Assembly (NCBI GenBank): GCA_036971475.1
Contig: JBAIZL010000006.1
Span: 92,194,376-92,258,375 of the forward strand
Length of the DNA: 64,000 bases
Direction of reading: 5' to 3'
Source: Prosapia bicincta
Lineage: Eukaryota > Arthropoda > Insecta > Hemiptera > Cercopidae
Both the position numbers and the translations under genes were made by a program. Below, piece after piece: positions 51,346 to 64,000 of the stretch (position 1 is the stretch's first letter; every line of letters starts with the position of its first letter). Below the pieces are notes generated by a model. The model was not told where the DNA came from. It made no database searches and saw nothing but the letters and a program-made list of their open reading frames with translations.

Positions 51346-54300
51346 CTTCTAGCCTTGAAGTAAAAGATAAGATTTTCAAGTTCCCTAAAGCAGTTATTAA
51401 AACAGTGACTTATTTGTATCTCAGAAACAAATTGCCTTGTAAACACTCATAATTAATATTCGGAACTTCCTAACAATTTCAATGTTTTATAAGGAAACGA
51501 ATGTTGAGATGACTTCTGAAACATTTCAAAGATTTCTGTAAACTTTATCAAGATGTATTTGAGGCACGTATTGTAACTTGTAATTAATACGACGTACTTT
51601 ACAGGGAATAGTGACATTGTTGTTGGAACGAATGTTTCATATGTATTTATCGTTATTAATATTAAAGACATTCTATGAATAAAACCTAATTAAATCCTTT
51701 GAAGCTATTTCTAGTATTTTGTCTCATCGTAAATCAAAAAGAGTAATATGTATTGTTCTTCTATTTTTATATTATTTAAGCATTTATTAATATTGTATAG
51801 ATTTTCCGGTAAAGTTTTTAAGTTATACTGCAAAATATAGGTTCAAAGGAATAAAACAGAACAACTAAAATTGGTAAAACTCTTTAGATATTTCTATATA
51901 CTATTACGTCATGACACTGAGAATGGTGACTTGTTAGTAGGTTTTTTTAATTTGTTTTAATCATACAATAGTTCAAAGCTATTCTTTAAAACGAAACATA
52001 TGGGCTTTTAAAAATCCTTGAAATTATTCCATAAAACGTAATGTTTTAAGTTTCAACCGTTCTATGGTAACTTTCTTCTATAAGGAAGTAAAACGTTTTT
52101 AAGTTGTGAAAGACTTTAACAATAACATGAAAGAAGTTGTAGTTTCTGACAAATCCATGTAATGACTAGCTACATCTTTGCTAAGAATGTTTCATCTTAC
52201 TAAGAATGTTTCATGTTCGTTGTAACGTTTTCAGTAAAGTTTCTGAGAGAAACGTGTTCAGTAAATGAAACGTTTTCAACCGATTCTATCTTTGTCTACT
52301 CTACTAAATGCATATTATATAATACGAGCTTCGCCATGTTGCAAACAGTGCACGTAGTGGTCCAATAACCAATTTACACGTAATTGGTTTTAATGAGAAA
52401 CTGGAACAGGTTAATTCCGGGAATTAATGCCAATCAGCCCGAATCCTCAAGTGCTAGGACATCTGTTGCGGCGGATCTACCACTACAAGGTACTATTCGA
52501 AGTAAACGCATTGTCTCGCGTCTCAGAAAAAGTGCTTTGAAAAAATAAGTATTTTCAAAATATCACCATTACATTGTTTCTAACGAGTACTGTCCCTAAA
52601 AAGCTAATACAATTTAGGTTATGTACATTTAACCTCAAAAGTGACATTGGTGACATTCTCTTCAGTTTGACTCTATAGAAGAGAAAGAACCAATTTTCAA
52701 CTAGCAGAATAAAAAGGACACAATGACGATCCTCATATTGTGGTCAGAAGGATATCTTGGAATAATTTGGGGGTTAAAGTAAGATTATGTAATATATTAA
52801 AGAATATAACACTTTTGAAGTGATAACTTTTATACGCTCGGTGAACAGAACATGAGAATAAATCATTGTTTCGCGTCACGTTATTTCTGAAACGCATACC
52901 TTACAGTATATATTTCCATCAAGTTACGCTGTGAGTCACCTCAAAGTGAATTAAATGATAACATATGATTTCATATTTCAGCTGATTTTGTGTTACAGGT
53001 CATACCCTACAACATATGTAGGGCTGCCATTTTACACGTACATTATTATTAAATAGTTTTGATCAATTAATAAATATAACTCTTTCTATTTTGATAAATC
53101 TCAATTCAAATAATTCAATATAACAATAATACTGAGAAGTATTTTTAATCTCAATTTTGAAAATAAAACATTTTTAGGGCAGTCTTAATCGTTTTAGTAA
53201 TTAATTTCACTGATAAATATTAGTCCTTATTAAATACATTCCTTTAATAAAGTGTAAAAATTTAAAGAAAAATTAATACATTCATATTTTTGTTGAACAT
53301 TTTGTGAACCTATTAGCTCTACTTTGTTGTCACCTCTATTGGAACGCTCTCAAGCGCCATAACAATTTTTGTTGTTGTTATTATTACTTAGTATTTAGTG
53401 ATAAAAATATTTTTAATCAATGCTATTTATAAATTTGTATAATTTTTGAAATTAAACAGCATTAAAAAGCTCAATAAATAAATTATTAAATAAAGTTATT
53501 ATAATTAAGTCAATAACGGACTACGTCACCCTTTCTGCAACTGGTTTCCATTTTGGGGATGACGGTGATTGATACGATGTTATAAAACTGAATGTAATTT
53601 TACTGCACTTTAGAGCCTAGAGTTTTAAATTGTTACTGAGTGTTGGGAAAATGAGTGATTTTTTTCATAACCTCAAGTTCATGCTGAATTTTACAAATAC
53701 TCAATGGATATCTACGTATATCTGTTACTTATTTAGTAAATCAGGTTGAAAGTTGCAAAAAACACACGATTTTAAAAAGGCATACTTTTATTTTCAGACT
53801 TCAATCTTTCAGACATTTTGGAGTTCTTGAGACTCGTTTGAAAGTTCGTTTGAGCTACTATTAGAAGGGTACAAGCAAAGCCATTTATGCAAGACGACAT
53901 ACTAACGTAATGTTCGTCTGTAACTATACGAAACAGCTCTTCTGGAACAGTACAAAGAAAATACGATAATAATTCTTTGCAAAAACCCTAAACCGAGAAT
54001 CTAATTTCAGATAGTGCTGAAAATACACGTAGCGACCACTTATCTGATTACTTTGTCTGAAAATGAAGATTGAAATCATCTTTTGTGGTTTTGATAATCC
54101 ATGAGTGAATAGATTTTAACGTGAAAAATTACTTTAAGACTTTTTCTCTTTGTTGATGTTTAAATTTGAACTAAGTTCTCTCAAGTTATTGAAACGTTGA
54201 ATATTTTCAGTGTTCAATTTATTCTGTTTAATGATTTAAACGCTGATCTAGGAACGTCTGCTTTATAACAATGGCAACCGTCACGGGTCTCTAACGATTC

Positions 54301-54880
54301 AGCTTTGCAATTTCCAGCTGCTGGAGTAACTTTGACGTACACGGACTCATTTACAATATCGGAAATGATGCGTCACTCAGATTGTCTGTCCGTCTGTGTC
54401 ATTTGCGACATCCATTCAATTTGCTGAAAACTGTACTTGTATCACAAACCCTGACAGGGTCATGTATTGAAATTACAAAGGGCTGAAGAGAAGATTATGG
54501 CGAAGTTTAACAACTGATAGTGTTAAGTCACACAAGCTTGAAACGCAAACTTGATGCTATTTTAGCTCTAATACGACCTTCTAATATTCCCACAACTTTA
54601 ATATTCTGAAATTAAGAAGATTCTAGTTATGGAAAAGTGAATTTATAAAGTTTTAATGGTTGATATAAAATTTCGAACTAAATAAAACTCACCATTTGCT
54701 TGACTCAATACATATATTTCGTTTCAGAACTTAAATTTATTTTAATAACTTTTGCGTAAAAGTCCTACCACTAAAGTTGGGTTTTAATTAGAAATTTGCA
54801 ACCTATGTTACATCTCAAAAAAAGTTGTAACTAGATCTAATATTTTCTATGTGTCCTGCGTTCCAAACATCCCTTCGGTT
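51346..54880. other. Intron/upstream DNA, nothing recognised
   Basis: AT-rich, no exon or element recognised. A word shared with R1 (TTACAGGTCATACC near an AGCTGATTT run at about 52975) is too short to call. Confidence 0.4.

Positions 54881-55494
<614 letters not shown>

Positions 55495-55546
<52 letters not shown>
55495..55546. repeat. (TA)n microsatellite
   Basis: About 52 bp of TA directly left of the Penelope-like fragment. Confidence 0.97.
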
Positions 55547-55547
<1 letters not shown>

Positions 55548-55560
55548 CCTATATATACCT

Positions 55561-56340
55561 ATCCAACTAAACACGCTGCCTTAAAATCCATACTCCATTG
55601 ACTTGAAGAAGTTTCATTGACCACAAAACATAAACAAAGAACTTTGCCAACACTAAATACTTCCATACACAAATGGATTCAACACCAAAATAATAGATAA
55701 ACTATGACACAATATTAAAAAAAAACACTAAAATTATTATTACAGAGAAGGAAAACAAAATCATAACAATACCATACAAAAACAGAACATGAAATAATAT
55801 CGGCCACATATGTAAAAAAAACAGGATGCAAAATAGCATACAAAAGTAAAAACAATTTACTATACAAAATACAACCAGACAAAACATTAAACATAAACTT
55901 TAAGCACAAGGCGTATACAATTTAATCTGCTACGAGTGCAACAAATTCTACATTGGGCAAACAAGTCGCAGCTATACACAAAAACTCGAAGAACACAAAC
56001 ATAACATGAACTCAGCATTTCACCTAGAATAAAACAGTACACAAACACACGGAAATTTACCATAACGTAACATTTTACACATTAACAAAAAAGGACCACA
56101 TCTCAACACAATACAACAATATGCAATTTACAAACATACAAAAATACAAAGTACAAACATAATAAACGAAAACACCCAATACAAATCACACATGATTTTA
56201 GATTTTATGGAAAACCTGTCTTTAAAACCTCACCCCTAGCCTAACAACTCCAAGCTGACACCGATGAAGATCGTCACGTAACGATCAAAAACGTTCTGTT
56301 TCAGTAACTTTTTTACAAATTCACAAAATTTAAAGTTTGT
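55561..56340 (+). pseudogene. Penelope-like element, 3' part with GIY-YIG
   Basis: Broken frames read KHAALKSILH, then NNLLYKIQPDKTLNINF, and LICYECNKFYIGQTSRSYTQ with KLEEHKHN (GIY-YIG nuclease; KFYIGQT at 55943-55963), then ILHINKKGPHLNTIQQYAIY and KHTK, the end of the domain. A hammerhead-like motif follows at 56257-56300. The RT catalytic part is missing, and several stops are present. (TA)n lies on the left and a short TA run at about 56365. Confidence 0.75.
56257..56300 (+). ncRNA. Hammerhead-like motif at Penelope 3' end
   Basis: CCGAUGA at 56261-56267 (second base C instead of U), stem II GAUCGU (56269-56274) pairing perfectly with ACGAUC (56281-56286), AAA in place of GAA, palindromic AACGUU (56290-56295), C at the cleavage position, and stem I GACA (56257-56260) with UGUU (56297-56300). 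It sits directly behind the GIY-YIG fragment, where Penelope-like elements are known to carry hammerheads. Core substitutions suggest inactivity. Confidence 0.55.
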
Positions 56341-57265
56341 TTAGTCATAAACTAATGTTAAAGTTATATATATATATATAATAAAGCGAGTGGTTCTAGG
56401 AAATATCTATCAAACATTTTTTAAATTTTCACAAAGTTTTAAAAACGGCCATTAGTAGTATATCAAACCCTATTTCAAATTTAGACGTTAATGGGTAAGC
56501 ACAGCCGGTAGAGGACAATGGACTTCATAAAGGATTGCAATTCCAATTCACTGCAGTCCATATACTAGGTATGTGGACACGTAGAGGACAATGCAAACTC
56601 AGACAATTCAGGCATGACGATAACATGTTGACAATAGTCCTGCAGGTGTAAATACAGATGCTCAACGAAGGAATATTGACATTTCACTTCACATTATTCT
56701 CACTCATCCATAATGAAGGACTATATTTTAGGTTACGTATAAAGATCGCAGACCTTATGAATATTTTATATAGTTGCAGCCATTAAAAGGACAAAAGATC
56801 AGTTACCACGACGTTGTCTTTAAAGTCAATAAACTGAATTTACTCCCCCGGGTTATTTACGGTAGTGTTTTCGTAGGCCAATATTCTAAAATACGTAAAC
56901 TATCTAACGTAATCGGAGTGTTTGATTTTTGCAACTAAGCCTGGTTTGGGAGCGCTAATATGTATTTAGTAAGCTCCCTTCTTTCGGCAGCTTGTCCCTG
57001 TCCCGTTTAATATTCTGCTAACAAATTCAGCATTACAAAACCTACACTTAAGGTTGCCTATGAATAGCTGTATTTTCCGTTATAACGGGCAATATTCAGT
57101 CAGGGCTTAGCTTCGAGTCTACTTGCAAGTGCATGGTGATTACGTAGAGGTTTTCCCAGCAACTAAGCCTTGGCATACGTCTCCGATAAACACGAGATAC
57201 GAACCGGAAACCTTAATCACTGTTCGTGTTTGTTTTTCTAATTCAATATATTACCTTACACCCTC
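56341..57265. other. Spacer, nothing recognised
   Basis: Mixed composition, no gene identified. Short (TA)n at about 56365-56382. Confidence 0.4.
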
Positions 57266-57408
57266 CATATATATATATATATATATATATTTTCATTCCT
57301 GATGATGTTGGTACTGTTTGCCAGCGAAAAGCTTTGGATATAAAATAATAAATATTCTTGTATTTGAATAACCTGTGTTGTTTTAAATTATTAAACAAGA
57401 AAACGTAT

Positions 57409-57441
<33 letters not shown>
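57266..57441 (+). mobile_element. Hammerhead-bearing mini-element between (TA)n tracts
   Basis: A segment of about 120 bp (57291-57411) between (TA)n at 57266-57290 and 57411-57441. It repeats the motif and right arm of the 17.5-kb element (CTTTGGATATAAAATAATAA, ATAACCTGTGTTGTTTTAAA) and extends to AACAAGAAAACGTATTA, which is the complement of the left end at 17507-17525. The left arm is absent. Confidence 0.7.
57293..57342 (+). ncRNA. Hammerhead-type ribozyme motif
   Basis: CUGAUGA at 57299-57305, stem II GUUGGUA (57307-57313) with UGCCAGC (57319-57325), GAA at 57326-57328, palindrome AAGCUU (57329-57334), U at the cleavage position (57335), stem I AUUC (57295-57298) with GGAU (57336-57339). 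Relative to the 17.6-kb copy, two A-to-G changes in stem II keep pairing as G-U wobbles, which suggests maintenance of structure. Confidence 0.72.
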
Positions 57442-57880
57442 CAATTTTTAATCGTTAATAAAATATATTTTTATTAATCCAATCAGGTTGAAAATAATTT
57501 TATTTAACCTATAGTGAATGGAAATCTATGTTAACACAGTTTAAACCAATATTTATTCAATAATTAAATTATAAAAATTGGGGGGCAATTGGTATCTTCA
57601 CATTCTAGGAACCGAGTATCTTCAGATTCGTAGTTTAGCGCTTTTGGCTCCGAGCCAACTTCCCATATCTAGAAGTCTACTTCTCAAAGAAGTATATGAA
57701 TTTTTTTTGTCTCATATCTGCTTGTCGACGAAGCTTCCATTGCACAACCGAATATTGTTGCCATGGTTACCACACAGTAAAATAAAGAATGCCAAACTCA
57801 TTCAGGCTTGTGAACTTAATACTTCACTAGAGAAACGCTGGCGATCGATCAGGCTACTTCCAAATTCTTTTAAAGTACAA
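57442..57880 (+). repeat. Dispersed repeat, family R1
   Basis: Shares the order TTAATAAAATA..TTTTTAT, CTATAGTGAATGG, ATGTTAACACAGTTT, TTCAGATTCGTAGTTTAGCG and TTGGCTCCGAGCCAACTT with 61450-61660. A 103-codon open frame here (57578-57889) is probably a chance frame in the repeat, because the 61-kb copy does not preserve it. Confidence 0.6.
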
Positions 57881-60100
57881 ATTAACTAATAATTCAAATT
57901 TGAATTTTTGTAAAGTTTAAATTCCTAAAGCTAATAAAGTAGACTCAGAGAATGGGAATAATAACTATATTTATAAATTACAACACAGTTGTGTCACAGT
58001 CACACAGTCGTATAATGCCATGACACAGTAACCAAATGTCTAGAGATAAATTCATTTAACGTAACTTGATGTCAAGAGAATGTGAGATTTAAAGGTAGAC
58101 AAATGTTAAATTTTAACGAGTTTCTATTCTGTTCTTTTATCGCTTTAATTAGGCTCACAGGCCAATTCATCACTTTCTATTACAATAACACGTAAATTAT
58201 AAGTGTTTTTTTTTTTAAATATCGTAAAAGTTTAATTAATAAATAATCGGGTTTTTTTTGTCCAGAAGTTCTGTCAAATCGTTCACTAAATTAAATTTGT
58301 AAAAAATAGGGATTTGATGCGCAATTAATTAATGTATTTCTAATTATTAATAAACAAAAGGTAATGTTTAATAACATAGGATAGGTAAGGTAACATACGA
58401 AAATATTTCATGATATCATATTTACTGAAATTGTTAAAATAATTTTATTTCTTAGCATAAGGAAAGTGGTGGTATGCTGAAGGTTGATTGGGCCCAGTAG
58501 CATGAGTAGGTAGCTTTAAGTTATAAAATAAACATATAAAAAGGTTGCGTGTGCGTGCTTATGTATATATATATTTAACATCTATCTTCGTAGATAAATT
58601 TCTAATTTACATTAGGTGTAACTCAAATTTTATTTTATAAATGCTGATTAAATTCAGCAAACAGCTCATGTGTACTAAACGTAAATGCCTGTGAACACGA
58701 CCGTAATGGGGCGACCTCTCTGCAAAGTAGAGACGTAATTGTCCACAATGTGCTGTCATAACACTGCGCCATAAATCCAGAGCGCGCTAGGTATGCTAAT
58801 ACTCCGCCTATATTTATATATAGACTCCTTTTAAGGGAGTCTACATAACTTTAAGTAGTTTTGTGTTTTAAAATAGAGCGTCCATCGTATATGCTAACGT
58901 AAAAGAGATTTTAAATATTCAAACATTAAAATCATATATATACCGTTATGAAACGTATTTAAGAGTCCAAAGACCTAAACAAGTAAAAAACATTGAATGT
59001 TGTAAGACTCTAAATTTAGGTTAAAGCTTTCCTACGATAACAATAGGTTTTATTTTAAAATTGTTTCATTCATTCTCCTTTTTTGTAGGAACACGGCTGA
59101 CAACAACATGACGTCATATTCCTAAATAAGGAAAAAACATAGTTAGCTGTAAAGGAAGTGGGAGTGGGTATTGAAAGGTACATAACATCTTCCTGAGAGG
59201 TTAGGAATATTCTGTTTCATCCTAGTCGAGAAATGATTTTTCCTTGAAAAAAAATATTCAATGCAATTTAAGTGTTATAGTAGATGTACTGGTGTGGAAC
59301 GTATAACAACAAATTAAATGAAGTTTTAATGAACAATTTGTTCACTTTAACCATGAAACATTGCCATGACTACAAAATAGTCTCCGTTAGTATTTTAATT
59401 GCAACGATTTCGCCCTTAAATTGTAGTGGAAGTGAGACTGTTCCCCGTGCGTAATTAAGTATGATCGTTCTTTAATAGCGCATAAACCAGAACTATTTTC
59501 TTTGTCTTAGTGCACCGTGTCCTATCAAATGTTCGAAATCATCAGCCCTATTTTAACCTTGCCCACTACTCTTCTAAAACATGCCCTGTTGCTGGCTCCG
59601 TACCTTTGTCGCAAATGCTTCCGCCAAGATGTTCTGCGACTCCTGTGTGTCTTATGTCATCAATCTTATCTTCTGTGGTAATCCGAATCAGTAGATATTT
59701 TGTGTAACTTGAAATATGTCTAAAAAGGTTATATTTGTTTTCGATAGTTTCTATGATATCTCTTTGTTCAGCTGGTTGAGTACTGCTGTGTTTGTGCCAA
59801 CTTACGAGATACTCAGCATACCCCGGTAGGTCCACATTGCGAAAACGTCTAGTGTCTTACACGTGGCATCTTAAGTGTAGTATACTTTATAAAAATTATT
59901 TTTATACGGTAAACTACCCTTAAATGTCCTGCATAAACTACTGAAGACGTTTAGTATGTACAGGTTTCTGAATGAATTCATTTAGAAGCTTTAGAAAAAT
60001 GAATAAATATTTGCAATTCAAGCTCTATATTTTCAAGCAAAAACATTCACCCCTTCATAAGATATTTGAATATAATTAGTCTTTAATAGAATTATACAGG
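57881..60100. other. Upstream DNA with one unassigned open frame
   Basis: AT-rich. A minus-strand frame at 59566-59835 (89 codons) reads LPGYAEYLVSWHKHSSTQPA and RHISSYTKYLLIRITTEDKI. It has a protein-like composition but no domain I recognise; it could be an old transposon fragment. Otherwise nothing was found. Confidence 0.35.
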
Positions 60101-60865
60101 GAAGGAAGGGTGTAAAATCTTCGATCTGGCTATTAATTTGGTAACGTTATACAGCTAGTTCAAACTAAATAACTGGCAGAACGCAGTCAGTTATCTGGTC
60201 TACTAGCCAAACGCAGTCAAGTGGGCGAATGGTATCTGCCTAAAGTCAGTCATCTTTAAGGTGGCTAAATGTAAGCAGTCTCAGATCGGTGAAATAGAGC
60301 TTTATGAATCTTTTACATTCCTCGACTAATAGCTCGGAAGGGAGCACATTGTTTACGGACAACCGTCTTCAAGGACCAGTGGTCAGGTCGACATCTTTTC
60401 TGTCCAAGTCCCCATTCGGAGCGGGGGTTGGGGGTTTAAGACCAAACAAGAGTGAGTAAAGGGTGCACTTTACAATCTGAGCCGTCAACCCGCTGTTATT
60501 GCATTACCTGAGCCAGACTAATCAGATGGGAAAACCGGGGAGTTTGGATGGCTCTACTAAAGTAATGCTGGAAGAGCGGGTGAATTTTGGTTTATTGATC
60601 GGAGACTCGTCTCGTCCAAGTAGGATGACCAACTTAGGACATTTTTAAGGCTCTTAAGCTCCTACATGCTTATACTAGTGGCTTTGGAGCAGCCAAGAGT
60701 TTGAGGTTGGGCTCTAGGTATAATCTGTTTGTTGCTAAAGTACTCTTCTGCCATCTATTTAGTAGTCCGGAGCCCTCGAGAAGCCCTGATGGGTTAGAGG
60801 GCTGCCTCCAGGTAGGACGGTAAACCACCTGCATTACGGTATAACTATTTACGTTAAACCACTGG
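60101..60865. other. GC-richer unassigned segment, possible element
   Basis: Compositionally distinct from its surroundings (GCGGGGGTTGGGGG, GGAGCCCTCGAGAAGCCC). Contains a locally repeated CGCAGTCA word (about 60184, 60213) but no long open frame. May be the leader or remnant of a retrotransposon; not identified. Confidence 0.3.
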
Positions 60866-61388
60866 CTTTAAAGATTTTCTTTCGTAAGCATCAGGGGTTG
60901 CCTTGGAAACATTAAATCTAATTATAGCTTTTTATATATTATCATAGATCACAAGTCAATTTACGTACCTAATGATTTAGTTGAAAAAAGGTTGGAATTG
61001 TTAAAAGAGTAATTTTCAATTTTGTTTGGTTATAACTAACCCCAAACTCATTTGTTAATTTGTCTCATTTATGCATTGTTGTGTACTAAAAACGGATATT
61101 CCCTTGTAAATTTTACGCTAAGACTACACTACTTATTGAAGCGATTTGTCATTGAAGATTTAAAAACTGTTTATCTGTAAATCCTATTTTTCACTTCAAT
61201 AACACAAATAATACAAGAATGCGTTAACTAGCCCAGATACAACAGCAAGCAATGTAATTTTGTTTAATTAAAAATATAATTTAGAAAATATGTTTCTTTT
61301 AATTGTATAGACAACAATACTAACTAACACATGTAACCCTTATTAGCCATATAAACCATACCATAACAGGATTCAACAGGGAAAGCTT
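60866..61388. other. AT-rich spacer, nothing recognised
   Basis: No gene or element identified. Confidence 0.4.
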
Positions 61389-61990
61389 TTTCAATTCCAT
61401 TTTTTTCCAATTTATTCTATTAGGTCACACTCTTCTAATAGGCCTATATATTTTGTAAATATTGTTCAACAGTTAATAAAATACGTTTTTATGCATCAAT
61501 TCAAGTACAAATAATTTTTTTTAACTATAGTGAATGACAAATGATGTTAATACAGTTTTTTCACTAATTTATTAATTAAAAAAATTTTAAAAGACTGATG
61601 TATTTTTAGATTCGTTTGAAATTCAGATCTTTGGCCCTGAGCCAAAGTTTTCAATGTTAGATATCTATTACATAAAGTTCTATATGAAATTATAATAGAA
61701 AGTTTCCATGTAATATTGAAGGAATATAAGGGCTGGAATGAGAAATTATAGATATCAAATCGTTTCATAAATTAGCAATGGAAAAAAGAAAGGCAATATT
61801 CAGTAACAAACAAAAATAATAGTCCAACACCATGTACTGTATAGAGAGGGAAATGAAAAATTGCAAGGAAATTCGTTTTCCACCATGTCATTTTAATATT
61901 GTGATTTTGTTATATGTATATACATAATTATATTAATTGTAATTATAAAATAAAAAGCAACTATAACAAACATTTTACTTTGTTGGCCTT
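61389..61990 (+). repeat. Dispersed repeat, family R1
   Basis: Starts near TTCAATTCCATTTTTTTCC, TTCTATTAGGTCACACTCTT and TAATAAAATACGTTTTTATG. The middle part (AACTATAGTGAATGAC, GGCCCTGAGCCAAAGTTTTC) matches 57510-57670; the end (ATAAAATAAAAAGCAACTAT) matches 16225-16250. No coding capacity was seen. Confidence 0.6.
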
Positions 61991-62515
61991 AACAGAATTG
62001 ACTTTTTTAAATATATTACTTGTTTATAAACACATATTGTTTTTACTCTGCACTTCGTTATTATTATGAAAAATGTTATTACCTGCGTAAAGTCACCCAA
62101 TAATATTTTTAAGGTGTCTAATAAAATATATTCTTAGGAAACACGGCTCAATATTTTATTTGTAATACTTCGATACAATAAAAGGGTTTTCCTTTTTGAA
62201 AATGTTTATTTTTACTGGAGTTTTCAATATAAGATTTCCTATTTGTAACGACTCACGAAAGCAAAACATCTTTTCAAATTCAACACTCTTCTTATATTCT
62301 ATAGAAACGTTCGATTCTGTGCATGCAGATTCCAGTATTAATTTCCATAATACCCTCACACTCAATGCAACATTTCTGCTGACTCTGCCAGACAGAAATA
62401 ATTGCCTGTCAGTGTTTTTTGCGAAGGGGCCGCCGATCGATCGCTCCCATCCTTGAGTTTTAACTAAGGGTTGATTGTCATTTTATAAAGTCAACCACAA
62501 CAATAAAGTCAACTA

Positions 62516-62566
<51 letters not shown>

Positions 62567-64000
62567 ATGCGTATGCGTACGTGTTGTGTGTGCGTGCGGT
62601 CACGTAGGCGCCTATATGTATTTAGATTGTGATAATACTCAACTGTTGGCTCTTAAAGGTTTAATGTCTTATCGCTGACCTCTTGTTTATAATATCTTTT
62701 GAATTAATAATAAATTTTTTATTTCTCTTTTGAACTAATTCCAGTAAATGATAAGCCAACATTGTCTTCCGGCATGGAAATGGTAGCTCAAGAACTTGAA
62801 GCAATTACGCCCGACTGATTAATGGACAACTTCAGAGAATGACTCGACCGGTGAAACAACAAAGGAAGGCGCCATTTGAGTGATATATTGCACCAAACAC
62901 TTTAATACTAGCAATTCCTGCAAAAGCAATTTTTTTGTACTTTGTTAATAGAAACTAAAGATACCTTGGTATTGTTTCTTTAGCTTCGTTAAGAGGATAG
63001 ATTTTTTCGCATACAATGGATACATGTCATTTATACAATTTTTTACATTTAAATGCTCTTGTGATATATATAGTTTTGTAAAATGCAATTTTAGGCACGA
63101 ATTTAGACAACTTGTTGCGAATCGTCGATGACCGTAGGCGGACGGCGATCGTGGAACTTTTTTCTTTCTAATGTACGGACAGCGGGGCCCCGCGCGCACA
63201 ATTTTACCCATTTTACATTTTACAATTGCGTTTATTATGTAGATTGTTCAATTTATCTTATTATTTGAGTGGAATACAAAATTTTCAAAGCTCTGTGCAT
63301 ATGTTTTGGAACTATAACGATTCTTTCCTTTATATAGATGAGACAGTCCATCTATTTGCAAGTTTACATTTGTCTACCTGTGATAGTATCCAGCAAGTAA
63401 TTTTCAAAATCCTGGTCTTCGTCTGCATGCTCTTGTAATAGCAAATCTTGTATCTAAGGCGTTTTAAAATCCATAGTGTTTTATCCACTCTCTTCATCAG
63501 TCTCCTCGTTTTCAGGCCCTTGGATTAGTTCTCTACTGTTTATGCCTTGTAATTGCTTCTTTGTTACTACCTTTGTGCTTGACACGACCTTTTTAAATCC
63601 ATACATTTCATATTTATCATGCAACGGGACAATTGATACCCATGTAAAATATACGGGTGTATCAATTGACCTTGAATAAAAAGGCATTCCATTAGGTCGT
63701 TATACAAGATTTTTAAGTTTTCCCTTGTAAAATTTTCGATGGCCCCAATTAACCTTGAAAAACTAATTATGGTGCTATGTCGATATGTAAGACAATTTTG
63801 CCCTTATAAAACCTTGGTTCACCACAATTACACTTGAAACATAAATCATGCTACTTTGTTGATGTAAGAGACAAATCATGACAAATGAATAAAACACAAC
63901 CATTTAAAATTGTAAGAAACTTACACAAACCCGACCTGACCCCAGTGACACTCGATGCGTCACCTGTCACCGTCGCATATGCTTGAATTATTGTTCTTTT
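61991..64000. other. Right end of window, (GT)n and no recognised gene
   Basis: (GT)n at 62519-62562 followed by an imperfect GT/GC run to about 62600. Open frames on both strands near 62156-62456, 62945-63211 and 63476-63687 (60-88 codons) show no domain I know. A 5' exon of the receptor gene could be here but was not recognised. Confidence 0.4.

Noticed and set aside
57578..57889. Open frame of 103 codons as a gene
   Set aside because: Lies in a dispersed repeat whose other copy at 61 kb does not keep the frame.

Overview
The window looks like intronic and flanking DNA of one large gene in an arthropod, most likely an insect. It is AT-rich, with exons of 124-352 bp separated by introns of up to about 22 kb, many (TA)n, (CA)n and (GT)n microsatellites, long minisatellites, LINE, Penelope-like and pogo/Tigger debris, and a stretch of degenerate TTAGG-type (insect telomere-like) repeats. 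No bacterial features, tRNA or rRNA genes were seen.

The only host gene recognised is on the minus strand. Five exons were read by hand: 48804-49155 and 26713-26896 (Cache-type ectodomain), 11902-12025 and 10950-11093 (Cys-rich/EGF-like linker), and 8505-8705 (Cys-rich knot plus the first transmembrane helix). All inferred splice sites are GT/AG and all four internal junctions keep phase (1, 2, 0, 0). The joined reading frame fits the GPR158/GPR179 orphan class C GPCR family (metabotropic glycine receptor in vertebrates; CG31760-type in Drosophila). Exons for the signal peptide and start of the Cache domain (right of 49155) and for TM2-TM7 and the tail (left of 8505) were not found and probably lie outside the window.

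The rest is repetitive. 4.0-4.6 kb: transposase relic. 5.09-7.44 kb: 90-bp minisatellite, about 26 units. 9.9-26.7 kb (introns): dispersed repeats, small hammerhead-ribozyme-like elements set in (TA)n tracts, and two decayed pogo/Tigger copies in opposite orientation. 28.6-28.9 kb: compound CA/TA microsatellite. 31.8-43.0 kb: one AT-rich satellite-like array (with a tandem duplication of about 1.9 kb) interrupted by Penelope-like fragments and by a 3.55-kb LINE with endonuclease, reverse transcriptase and RNase H, bounded by an 8-bp direct repeat. 45.8-46.4 kb: 57-bp minisatellite and a long hairpin. 48.55-48.75 kb: TTAGG-like repeats. 50.05-51.35 kb: large inverted repeat. 55.5-57.4 kb: a Penelope-like 3' part and hammerhead-like motifs.

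The most interesting signal is a set of hammerhead-type ribozyme cores (17.63, 57.30, 16.45 kb on the minus strand, 23.68, 56.26, more weakly 51.0 kb) that keep stem II and stem I pairing and a short palindromic stem III. Such motifs are known in Penelope-like elements. Here several sit in small elements inserted into (TA)n tracts. All assignments were made by eye and none was checked by a database search.
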